Notes under the pieces: model-generated
Database searches by the model: none
The model's input: only the letters and a program-made list of their open reading frames with translations
What the model was told of the DNA's origin: nothing
DNA from: Psettodes erumei
Taxonomy: Eukaryota; Chordata; Actinopteri; Pleuronectiformes; Psettodidae
Assembly: GCA_016785225.1 (NCBI GenBank)
Contig: JAFBJZ010000356.1
Span: 1 to 64,000, forward strand
DNA: 64,000 bases
Direction of reading: 5' to 3'
Shown: in pieces, positions 54,301-64,000 of the stretch
Layout: each line of letters starts with the position of its first letter
Position numbering within the stretch: position 1 is the stretch's first letter
Translations under genes and position numbers: made by a program

Positions 54301-57300
54301 AGTGTCGCTTCCATTCACACATTGAATGATTAATGGATAAACTTGGTGTGGTTTATTATCCCCAAAGAATTTGCACCTGAATTGAAAAATTAAGTTCCTG
54401 TTAAAGTTGAAATGAAGGGATGTGTGTAATGTTATTTTGTATTTTTTATAGGTTTTCTACCATCTTCAGTAACCTCGCTCATCTATTAAAAATACCTCAA
54501 CATATTATAATCCTTTAATTTGCCCATTAATTAATCCTCAATTCAAGTCAAAAAAAAAAACAGAAATCCCCTAATAATGTTAGAAATACAAATCATGAAA
54601 AAAATCAGCAATTTCCACCTGAAAACTTTTCAGAGCTTTCAGCTAAGCAAAATGCTGGGTAAGCCACTACAACAGATAATAGCACCTGTTCTGTTCTGCA
54701 CCTGCTTGTTTTTTCTGCCAGGTGATTCTTCGCACTTGGTCAGACATCCCTAATAACATTACCTAATACATAACCAAACAGTTCGGCCTTTAGACTCTAA
54801 TTAAACAACACTCAAACGGTGTGAAGTATAATTGCTCCTATGACCTCGCCCCAGCAGTGGTGATCATTTGACAGTTCCTCAACATGCTTTGAGGTGACCG
54901 CAAACACGCATGAATGAGGAAATTGTTTTTAATTCAACTCCAATGCTCATGTCTGATGTCAAGGTCCTTCAAATTATCATCTCTTAATACTGTTTTATTG
55001 GCTATAAAAAAGTAAATATTTTTCCAACCTGGCCTCCAGGCCAGAGTTTAGGTTCAGGTTAGAACCTGATCGCATCCCTCAGATGCAGTAAGAAAGACTT
55101 TTCTTTCCAAGTTAAATGACTGTGGACTGTGCTGGCACATGTGCATATGGATGCTCATCTAATGAGTGTGCCAGAGGAAGCAGTCCTCTTATTGTTTAAC
55201 ACTTTACAATCAGGCACACATACAGTAATCCCGAACAAGGAGTTCCTGGAAAACATTCCCGAACAACATGTGTTCCCAAACGCAGTGGCTTCCTGTTGTT
55301 TGGGACAGAGCTCCAGATACAATGTAATGGCACTGATGCATTTTTTCTAAATAATGTTGCACTGTATATGTGTTAAAATGGAGTCATGATGAGGTTTTTG
55401 TTTGGATTTATTTAGCTTCAGACTTAATATGGAGTCATAGAGGAAGAACGTGGTTTGTATGTACAATCATATAGGAGTTAATCATCTGACAACGGTTCAT
55501 TAACATATAGTCTGCAGTTCATCCTTTGGTTAATAAGATGGGCTTTGTGTACCTTATTACAAAGTATTACCACTGTTTGCGTACATTTTGTTGTCTGTAT
55601 ATGTCCTTGAAGAAATGTATTGCTCGCTGGCTTAATTGCTTTGTTCTTGATTTTCTTTGCTGTTTTGCCCCTGACCCAGCTTTATTTATTCACTCATTAA
55701 TTCCTGCAGGTTGTATGTCACTTCAGAGCCCGCACAAGGCTACAGGGGTGGAGGAAGTGTGGAGTACTGCATCACGTGGTGTTGTTTTAAAGCAGCATAC
55801 AAATTCCTCTACCCTAGGAGGACTGATGTTTGTTAATCGTTTCTCTGTGTGTGTATAGCACGTGTGGAGCGAGAGCGAGGACTGCCTTCCCTTTCTACAG
55901 CTGGCCCAGGACTACATCTCCTCCTGCGGGAAGAAGACTCTCCTGGAGGTGCTGGAGAAGGTCTTCACGTCCTTCAGGCCCGTAAGGAACCCAGGAGGAG
56001 TGACGTTCACAGTTTGCTTTTCCACACACTGCATCAGCAGCAGCACAGTGACCTCCGCATACTGTGTCTAGGTCTATTACACCTCTGATACATTCTGTTC
56101 TCTGTGGTCCAGACAAAACATCTTGTCCAACTCCAATCAGAAATCTGGCATTTTAAAGTTGCCTTGCTTATCAAACAGCAAATGATTCAAAGCAGGAGCA
56201 TGATATAGGCCGTATCAATTCATAGAATTTTCTTGTCTGTTTGGTGGAGGAGGAGTTTCAGTTTCAAGAAACCTTGATCAGAAAAGCTGATTTATACCGG
56301 CTGAAGACTTCTTCCACATACGCTTTTGGTGACAACAAAAAACATAAAAGGCTTACGTGTATTGAGGTTCAGCTTTGTTGTCATTTCCATACATACATTT
56401 TGTAATCCTGTGTAGTTTATCAGTATAGAACTGAAACCCTTAATTAATAATGATGCTAATTTGAGGGGTCTCAAATAAATAGGTCATTATATAATGTTTA
56501 CATTCTCTATTTTTAAAAAGAATGCAGTTTAAGAGATTTGTAAGGAGCAAAACTCCCCCGTCATTAATCTGATGTCATGGATGCTATCGCTTCATTTCAG
56601 ATCTTTCAAAGTTCAGTTCAGTTTGGGGCTTTTAATTTTAGCTTTCTCCAAATTAGTCATTTACCACACACCATGATTTATATTAAAGGAATAGTTCAAC
56701 ATTACAGGAACTAGGCCACTTTGCTTTCTAGTCTAAAGTTCAGATCAGTTCACTTTCATATGTTTAGCATAAAGACTGGAGACGGGGTGGGAGCAGTTAG
56801 CCTGGCTCTGTTCTAAGGTAACAAAAGCTGTCTACCCGAAGCTCAAAGATTAACGCATTATATCACAAGCACAGGAACTCCCCTGGAGTCGCAGCTGCTC
56901 GTCTGGCAATCCTACAGTGACGGCAAGGAAGTTACTTCACCCAGCCAAGAAACGGTCTCACCAGTTGCCCCACATAAAACCACAACATGCCATTTCCCCT
57001 AGTTTTTGTTGAGTTTTTGTCAAGTAAGAAAACCAGCATATTTCCCTCAAATTCTGACAATTGCTTCAAATGTGAGGTGTGTTTTCAGGAGTAGAAATTA
57101 AAATCCAGGTTATTTTAAGGGATTGCTGCTTTAGTTTAGTGGATGGACATCATGTTAAGATATTAACCCAGTTATTAAGTTCTTTGGTCACTGTCTACTT
57201 TGTATTATTTGCAGCCCTGGTAAACAGGGCTGGAATTTACTGTACTGTGGCCATTTACACACATACACACTTCAATGCCTCTTGTCCAGAACACGGTCTT

Positions 57301-57441
57301 CTCCATCTCACTTTCTCTCTCTCTCTCTGTTAGCTGCTGGGTCTTCCAGACATAGAGGATGACAGTTTTGAGCATTACCACACCGACATGGAGGGGGAAC
57401 CGGGGCCGGACCAACAGCAGATGGGGGTCAGCCAGCAGTGA
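51394..57441 (+). CDS. mturn: Maturin, neural progenitor differentiation regulator
   Basis: Maturin is a small, highly conserved acidic cytoplasmic protein that promotes neural differentiation and has been linked to megakaryocyte signalling. Three exons join in phase 0: 51394-51552, 55859-55981 and 57334-57441, giving 129 residues (human 131). Visible conserved blocks are AEKWCSGNPFDLIFAEE, DFYAEPGVSFYVLCP, FHVWSESEDCLPFLQLAQDY, ISSCGKKTLLEVLEKVF, FRPLLGLPD and the C-terminal QQMGVSQQ. The acidic tail is shortened compared with the human VEEEEPEADH segment. The start has A at -3. Intron 1 (4.3 kb) contains a Tc1-like element, a near-perfect palindrome and a perfect CTCF consensus. mturn sits next to znrf2, as in human 7p14. 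Confidence 0.97.
52468..53387 (-). mobile_element. Degenerate Tc1/mariner-like transposon
   Basis: The left end CAGGTGACAAATTAAGGAAA (from 52468) and the reverse complement of the right end CAGGTGACAAAGAAAAGGAA (ending at 53387) form terminal inverted repeats of about 20 bp, so the element is about 920 bp. On the minus strand 52508-52565 reads WPWPSPDLNPFEHLWEIL, the hallmark Tc1 transposase block around the last catalytic acidic residue of the DD34E triad. The rest of the frame is broken by stops and indels, and a C15 run lies at 52667-52681. The element cannot make transposase. No TA target duplication is preserved next to the ends. Confidence 0.82.
53434..53465. repeat. Near-perfect palindrome, 15-bp arms
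   Basis: TCCTATAGTTACTGG is followed by GG and then by its exact reverse complement. The 32-bp unit could form a hairpin or cruciform. It lies 46 bp beyond the Tc1-like element and 418 bp before a CTCF motif. Confidence 0.9.
53883..53897 (+). promoter_or_regulatory. Perfect CTCF consensus in mturn intron 1
   Basis: CCACTAGAGGGCACT agrees with CCASYAGRKGGCRSY at all 15 positions, the best CTCF-like match I found in the window. Occupancy is not known. Confidence 0.6.
56683..56870 (+). mobile_element. Dispersed fish repeat relic in mturn intron 2
   Basis: The phrases 'ttaaaggaatagttcaac', 'agcataaagactgga' and 'ttagcctggctctg' followed by 'aaggtaacaaaa' are typical of a very abundant non-coding repeat of percomorph genomes. 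A reverse-oriented fragment of the same type appears at about 9448-9485. No coding capacity is seen. Family assignment is from memory. Confidence 0.6.
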
Positions 57442-57701
57442 TGAGCCCCAAGAAGAGGCCCGCAGCTGGGGCACAGCTGCCTGTGAGCCCTGGGCCTCGA
57501 CTCATCAGCCCAAACACTCAACAACACAATCTTATCCAAACAAGCGCGCGCGCACACACACACACACACACACGCAAACACAAGCATACTTACAGTTGAA
57601 TCGCTAAAATTGCACCGCCATGTTTTTGAATGTCTCAGTGGCTTTGCTTCCCAAAGAGTGCACTCTGTTGCACTTTGTTGACCCCTACTAAAAAACCCCA
57701 A

Positions 57702-57702
<1 letters not shown>

Positions 57703-57739
<37 letters not shown>
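57703..57739. repeat. (CA)n microsatellite in mturn 3' UTR
   Basis: About 18 CA units lie 262 bp after the mturn stop codon. A shorter CA run with a GCGCGC start lies at about 57544-57572. Confidence 0.93.
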
Positions 57740-57742
<3 letters not shown>

Positions 57743-58868
57743 GGCTACATGAGCTGTAGCCACGTACAATGCAAGAATCCTAATCATTCACCATTTGGTT
57801 AGTTAAAGTTCCACAGCACAGCAATATTACATCGGCCTCAGCTGGCTTTGTTATGCAGATTATACAGTCAGATGGCGCGGCGATACACACACTCCCCTTG
57901 TGGCTTCGGAGATGAATCTGACAGATAACCTACTTTATCTACCTGCCTGTTGACAGAGAGGATACACGAGAGCTCATGAAAGATGAACGGGTGAAAACTG
58001 ACGGTTTGTGGTGACGCGAAGCAGCTGGAGTGACAAAGGAGGCAGGGAAGGAGGGAGTTTTAGCAACAAAGAGTGGCAGAGCTTCATGGAGGGAACTGAG
58101 GAGTAAGGATGTATAGCTGTGACGCAGCGTGAAACGCAGTTTGAAACAGTTGTCTAGTTTACCATCAAAAGCATTTAGCACATTCGCTTCATCGTGCGGA
58201 AATCAAGGCGTGTGGTTTTACAGTAGCATGGGTCACGTTGTGGAGATGTGTCTCAGTGTTTCCCCAGAGTGAAAAGTCACTTTATGCGGACGTTTTAAAA
58301 TCTGTGTTAGTATTATATGACCGTCACAACAAAGGTTCACGCTGCAGCATCAAAACCCTTCCTGGTTTGGGTGTCTCATTATTGTCACATGACACCCTCA
58401 GTTCTTCTGTCCCATAGTCTTCCTGGTTGTCGGTTGCTGGTGCTTCATGGTTTTTGCCCTCATATCTCAGCACAATCCAATGAAAGACCCTCCTAAATTT
58501 AGCCCAAACTCCATTCTGCGTGTGTTGTTTTGAATTTTTCTGCCCCCTTCCAGGCTTGTCCTGACCATAAATTTAGCGGGTGCTCACCCAAACCCCTGAT
58601 TGATATCAAAGGGAAGAGAAAAATGTCAGCCACCTTCTGCCCAACCTGTTATTTCTAATCTGACAGCGTGCTGTTGTGTGTCACATCCATTGCACTGTAA
58701 TGCTACTGCCCCCACCCACCCTGATCCACATGCAAGACTGTATCAGATTTATCTTTAACTTTAGCCCGTTTACTTTGGCTTGTAAATGTTTTGTCTTTTT
58801 ATTGCCTCTCTGAATGTGTCTCATACAGTGTGTCTTCTGTTTGCCCTCCGATGTGTGTGACATTGTTC

Positions 58869-58874
58869 AATAAA
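58869..58874 (+). terminator. Polyadenylation signal of mturn
   Basis: AATAAA lies 1.43 kb after the stop and is followed by GT-rich sequence (GCGTGTGAAC, then GTGTGTTTTC), as expected for a cleavage site. Long 3' UTRs are usual for MTURN mRNAs. Confidence 0.65.
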
Positions 58875-60309
58875 GCGTGTGAACAGAGCGTTGCTCAGGC
58901 GTGTGTTTTCTTCTTAATGGCCTGGAGTTAATGGAACACAAAGCGCTCAACATGGACGCCTGTTCGTATCACACAGTGGACTGGTGACCCGCTGCTGTGC
59001 CAACAGCCCGCTGGTGTTACTGGGGTTGACGTCACGAGCCACCTGACGCGCCCGCTCGAGGCTGCGTCGAGTTTGAGGCTGAGAAGGCCTGGACAGGAAG
59101 TAGTGATCCGGCCTTCAAAGTAAAAGCAACAATGGCGTCTATTGTGTTTTCCCCAAGTACAAATTTGAAGTACTCTATGTAATATTTCCACTCAACGCTA
59201 TTTTAGACTTCTATTCTGCACCTTTAGAGAGGTAGATTTTCACTTTTTAATTACACTTATTCCACTCTGACATTTGACTGGAACATACTACAATTAAGAT
59301 TTGATGCAGAAAAACACAGCATGTTCTTAGGCAAAACTGCTAAAGTATGAAAAAGAGCTAAAATTACTTTAACCTCCACCCACTACAACAGTAAAATACG
59401 ATTTATACACAATTGTGCCGATACTAATCATTTAAGAATATAGCAGTGTGAAACATTCCATTTCATTCTGAGGTAAAAAAACCCCAACCCAAAACAACGT
59501 ATGACAGCCTAATATATGAGTAGTAATAATATAACGCACTTTACTTGCATACATTAACTGTAACTCAAAGTGATTTCTTTTTTGAAAATTGCACAACTTT
59601 AAAACAAATAAATTCTGATTAAGAATCAAAAATAGAATACAAAATGGGGGCAGAGCGACATCACATTAATCTCTGGCTACAGAATTTATTGGTACATATG
59701 ATGGCAAGTAAAAGGCTCAAAAATAACCAAAGAAAGGGGGTGCAATGTAGGTTACCAGATTTATTCCAGATTACAGCAATTTCTCAGTCCCTTTTTTGCA
59801 CGATTGAATACTTTTACTTTGAAGGTCAATTTATCTTAATCCGGTGGATTTTGGGTATTTTGACGGAGCTGCCTCGCAGACGGAGGAGGGCAGCCCCTGC
59901 TTTTATTTTTCTTTGCAGTCGACCACAGTTGAGCACAAAAACAAACTTGAACCAGACGAGGCGTGAGTCAACACTTGCGCATATGCTCGTCTGTGGCGGG
60001 GGAATCGAGGACGTTGAACTGAAGAGATTTTAAATTTTATTTTTCCATTGTTGAAAAAGGGGAAGGGCTCTGCCAAGAAAAGAAAACAACCATTTGGAAA
60101 TTAAGTTAAGCGTCAGTGAGTGCGCACTTAACGCACAAGGCGCACCATGAAACTTTGAGATGCTGGATCGCCTTGCCTACATTGTAGATCGTGTGTTGGG
60201 TTTTACCTCCTTCGTTGGTGTCAGCTCTTCAGGACTCACTGTAACCATGTGTCGTGGTTAAAAACTTTAAAGCGCACTCAGAACCTTGAGGAAGTGAGCC
60301 TGAGACAGC
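58875..60309. other. Intergenic DNA and znrf2 5' region
   Basis: No gene was recognised before the znrf2 start. The last few hundred bases become richer in CpG and probably contain the znrf2 promoter and 5' UTR. Confidence 0.45.
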
Positions 60310-61121
60310 ATGGGGGCCAAACCGAGCAGCCAGGTATTTGACGGCAGAACTCGGGCTTACTCCAGCTCCGATCTCCCTTCTGGAAACACCAGCGGCAGGG
60401 ACAGGATCGCGGGGTTTAGGTACACAAATGGACCCGATGGCCCCCGGATCCGGTACACGGGTGGAGGGCCAACCAGCTCCGGGCTCAGTATACCGGCCGG
60501 CGGGAGGTCAGGGTCACGTGTGCTCAATCAGAGTCTCGATGGCACGGATGGTGACGATGGGGGCCAGCTGCCTCCTGAGGGCCACAGGCTGCTGATTGGG
60601 TCGTTACCAGCTCACCTGTCCCCTCACCTGCTGGGAGGTAAAACCGCAGCTGTATCTCTTTGGATATGTATAGTGTGGCCATTGTTCTTGCCGTTATCTC
60701 TTTAAACGTCCACTTTTCTTTGATCTCATGTGGTATAACTGCAGTTGAGGTCTTTGTAGTTTCTGTGGAGTTTAGAATCAACATGTCACTTCATGTTTGT
60801 CACTATTTTTACAGCATAATGAGAAACCATATTGGTATACATATCAGCTTTAAGAGCTGCTTAGTGTTTTTCCATTTGACATGTGATACCTGGCATATGG
60901 TAATAACTGTCTGATGACTGAGCTCTTTGTTCAGCACTTTTGCACTTTTATTGTAGCCACAGGTGGCTCTGCTGTACTGAACTGCTTGTTTTGGGAGTCT
61001 TTCTTCTTCTTCTTCTTCTTCCCCGTGTTGCAAAACTGGCCTGTTTTTCACTCCAGCTGAGAGGGAAGAGTGCATTATGTAGGTCAGCAGATAAGAGCTT
61101 CCTGCTGGTTACACATTGCAT

Positions 61122-61164
<43 letters not shown>

Positions 61165-63989
61165 ATGAAAACAAACTTCCTGAATGCGCAAGTCTAGCTG
61201 TTTCACAACTGGTGGGTTGTCTCCTAACCAGACCACAACAGAACAGGGCTCAGACTAACACAACAGAACCGTTGGACCCCTCCAACCTCCACGTTACTGA
61301 AAAACAAAAAGCTCCCAAACAAAAATCGAACATTGTAATGTTTTAACCCCCTCCTTCCTTCTGATCACCGATGTAGGTATTTTAGTTGATGACCAACAAC
61401 AACCTTTACTCATTAGTTCCATGTGGTTTTTGCTCTGCAGGTCTAACATTACATCCACGGGCATCCACTTTTCCTCATTGCCCCTGCAAACACATGACAC
61501 AAACATGACCGCCTGCATCAGGGATGTATTTGTTGTCCTCTTCCTGACCCTGGTGTTATAATGTTAAATAGGAGGTTAGCTTATCTCTGGTCAAGCAGCT
61601 CCTGGCCTATTAATCTTTGTGCAGCTGAGAAGATGTGCAGGGTGGAAAGGCTTTCTATACATCAATCAATAAAACTAATCCACTAACTACATTATTCATA
61701 ATACTCACAGATACATTAGAATCAGTATCGAGGCATCACAGCTCGAGGATGTTGTCACTGTTAGTTTGTAATGAGCAATGACACCTAAAGATTGTATGCT
61801 TAGGCAAGCAGATCATTGCAGACTTAGCTGGCGAGGGCTTGCATGTGTTGAGGGACTGTTCACGCAGAGAGTCCCACGCCCTCTCTTGTGTACATATCAA
61901 TAAACGGTTACGAGAGGGCCGCTGGCACACCTGGCTCCTAATTTTCTTGTCTTTGTTTTTTATCTCTTCCCAGGCTTCCACTGTCCTGTCTGCTCCAAGT
62001 TTATGGCATCGGACGAAATAGAGAAGCACCTGTTCATGTGTTTCAGCAAAACACGCCTCACCTACAACAGTAAGAAGTGTACAATGGGGGCATGGGAGAG
62101 TCTGAAAGTTGAAGTGTGTGGTATTCTTTGGGGGGTTTCCACAGTGATCTACCAGATCCTTAACACCTGGGTTTCACTTCTTTGCTTAAAATAGACCTGG
62201 GTTTCACTTCTTTGCTTAAAATAGACATACAAAACAGATGAAACTAAAGATTGACAGAGGTAAACAAGGAGCGTGCTTGGCAAGGCCAAGACCAAACTAC
62301 TTTGTCCACTGGTGAAAGATGTATTTGGTCACTGCCAAATAAAAGTAACAATGCCACAAGATGAGGAAAGTTGAAGTCATGTAAAGATTTTGTTTTTGCT
62401 TCCGTGATGCACATGTGCACTTCAAGACCCTGACATCAGTGTTGGGGGTAGCCACAAGTGCAACAGTGCTTACTTCTACTACTTACTTAAAGCAAAACTA
62501 CCCCTCAATGCTTTTTCATCTTATCTTAAAACAAATAATTGTATACATGCAACTCATGGCACAAATATTGACATAATTTTGTGAAACAGATATTTGGTTT
62601 ACTTTCTCTTTGTATGAATTCTTTCTTCTTATTATGATTGATTATAACGGCTAATGGATTGCATTTAGTTGCATGTTAATACTGTGGCTGATCTATTCTT
62701 CGTATCTTAATTTACTGCTGGGTAGTTTAAATCACTAATAGTGCATTATATGTTATTAGATCATAGATTGTTTTACGTAAAAACTTAATCTGCAAGGTAA
62801 ATATTAACTCTTAGACTCTCTATCAAATAAACATAATGGAGCAGAAGGTTCAATATTTGCCTCTGTAAATTTAATGGAGCAGAAATGCAGGGAATTCGAA
62901 ATAATCAAATACATGTACCTGAAATTGTTATTTAAATGCAGTACCATGTTGTTTCAACAACTTTCAAGAATTAAGTCTTGTACTAAATGATTCTTAGATG
63001 GACTAAATGTTCTTTTACAAACTCATTATGCACAGAAATGCACCAGCACTACGATGTCATGCAGTGCAGCAGGAAAAGATCAGAACAAATGCAGCAATGT
63101 GATGCAGCTGCACATCTACACAGCCACTCATATGCGTGCAGACTAACTCTGTGTGCGCATCTGTGTATCTTACATGTGCACACACAGGAAAGCCAAACAC
63201 ATCCCATCTGTAGACACAAGCAGTTGTCACTACATGCACTCGTTGCATGCACGGCCTGGGCTCAACAGAGTTGCATGTAATGTACGTATACAAACAAGAG
63301 TAGACGGCTCCTCATTTGTAAAGCGTTGAGGATGTGGAGAGACGTCCTGGCATATACACCCACAGCAACATGCATGTTACTGATAGACTTATGTACAGTA
63401 TGCAGCTCATAGACTGTGAAGTGTGTCTGAGCTTATCACATGCAAACACAGGTGTAAAACCCATGCAGTCATCGCTTTATCCCTCACCAAACCTAGGCAA
63501 AAACTCTCAAAGTGCATCTTTTCTCTCCTACAGGATTTATTTTAGTAAGCATGAAAGGTTGCAAAAAGTCTGCGCTACTCCTTCACCTCAGGTATTGACA
63601 GTAGGGCTTGTCACAGCTGAATATGCAGATCAAGATGTGACACAGAAAAGAAAACTGCACTTGCGCCTGTTCTGAGGATCATCTGCTCGGAGATTCAGCT
63701 TTCTCTTCCTGTTTTTAAAATACACCACTGAATTTTCATTGGCACCCCAGAAAAGTGATATTCTGGTGTCAAAGGTTAAACAGATGGTTGTGCAGGACCC
63801 AGGGGCTGAACAGAACATCTGATACAAGGATCGGTGTGTGAGACAGCTTTTTGCTCAGTTTGTCTCTGTATTGTCTTTCTCAGAGGACATCCTGTCCAGA
63901 GACTCTGGGGAATGTACCATCTGTTTAGAAGAGCTGGAGCAGGGAGACACCATTGCCAGACTGCCCTGCCTCTGTATCTACCATAAAGG
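60310..63989 (+). CDS. znrf2: Zinc/RING finger E3 ubiquitin ligase 2, partial
   Basis: ZNRF2 is a membrane-tethered E3 ligase of endosomes and lysosomes. Exons 60310-60637, 61974-62069 and 63884-63989 join in phase (1, 1, 2), and the gene continues past the right edge. MGAK at the start is the N-myristoylation site; the first exon continues with the family pattern NGRTRAYS-like DGRTRAYSSSDLPSG. The diagnostic block LIGSLPAHLSPHLLGG separates ZNRF2 from ZNRF1. Exon 2 encodes the C2HC zinc finger CPVCSKF...EKHLFMC. Exon 3 starts the RING (CTICLEELEQGDTIARLPC and CIYHKG) and stops before its remaining Cys residues. The exon 2-3 junction gives YNKDILS where human has YNEDVLS. The low-complexity Ala/Gly-rich segment of mammalian ZNRF2 is much shorter here. 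Confidence 0.95.
61122..61162. repeat. (CA)20 microsatellite in znrf2 intron 1
   Basis: Uninterrupted CA dinucleotides lie about 490 bp after the znrf2 exon 1 donor. Confidence 0.95.
62165..62226. repeat. Exact 30-bp tandem duplication in znrf2 intron 2
   Basis: A unit starting CCTGGGTTTCACTTCTTTGC is repeated with a 30-bp period, giving slightly more than two identical copies. The lack of divergence suggests a recent slippage event or a local assembly artefact. Confidence 0.93.
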
Positions 63990-64000
63990 GTAACTAACAC

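Larger units (their letters stand above)
51553..55858. other. mturn intron 1
   Basis: Besides the transposon, palindrome and CTCF site listed separately, this intron begins near a short (GC)n run at about 51587-51602 that may form Z-DNA. The remaining sequence is AT-rich, and no exon was recognised. Confidence 0.5.

Overview
The window is vertebrate nuclear DNA: multi-exon genes with GT-AG introns, long (CA/GT)n microsatellites and no operons. Gene content and repeat types point to a ray-finned fish, probably a percomorph (inference). Translated exons, joined in phase at visible splice sites, give seven protein-coding genes; all but the last appear to be complete or nearly complete.

Layout: (1) 1-4.7 kb, + strand: cck, the cholecystokinin precursor, with a TATA box, a non-coding first exon and three coding exons. 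(2) 9.9-20.7 kb, - strand: trak1, the kinesin/dynein adaptor for mitochondria, with 18 supported coding exons and an internal alternative first exon at 18.1 kb. (3) 25.1-29.7 kb, + strand: an SLC22 organic-ion transporter, 10 exons, slc22a13-like. (4) 31.0-36.7 kb, - strand: a papain-family cysteine protease with the architecture of the insect 26/29-kDa protease, 11 exons, 550 residues. (5) 39.8-49.5 kb, - strand: sh3bp5, a Rab11 exchange factor and JNK/BTK-binding coiled-coil protein, 9 exons. (6) 51.4-57.4 kb, + strand: mturn (maturin), 3 exons. (7) 60.3 kb to the right edge, + strand: znrf2, an N-myristoylated RING E3 ligase, cut inside its RING.

The genes do not form one pathway; they are neighbours by synteny. 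cck-trak1 matches human 3p22, SLC22A13 and SH3BP5 are also on human 3p, and MTURN-ZNRF2 are adjacent on human 7p14. The window therefore joins a 3p-like block and a 7p-like block, with the join between sh3bp5 and mturn.

Non-genic content is ordinary for a fish: microsatellites, an approximately 0.92-kb Tc1-like element with recognisable inverted ends in mturn intron 1, an approximately 1.1-kb inverted-end repeat between cck and trak1, SINE/MITE-like relics and several CTCF-like motifs. I found no tRNA, rRNA, CRISPR or prokaryotic features. The most interesting points are details of trak1 (a conserved alternative N-terminus, a GC-AG intron, and an in-frame TAG followed by conserved C-terminal residues), the insect-type 26/29-kDa protease, and a very long CA repeat beside an SLC22 splice donor. 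I saw nothing that amounts to a wholly new biological system.
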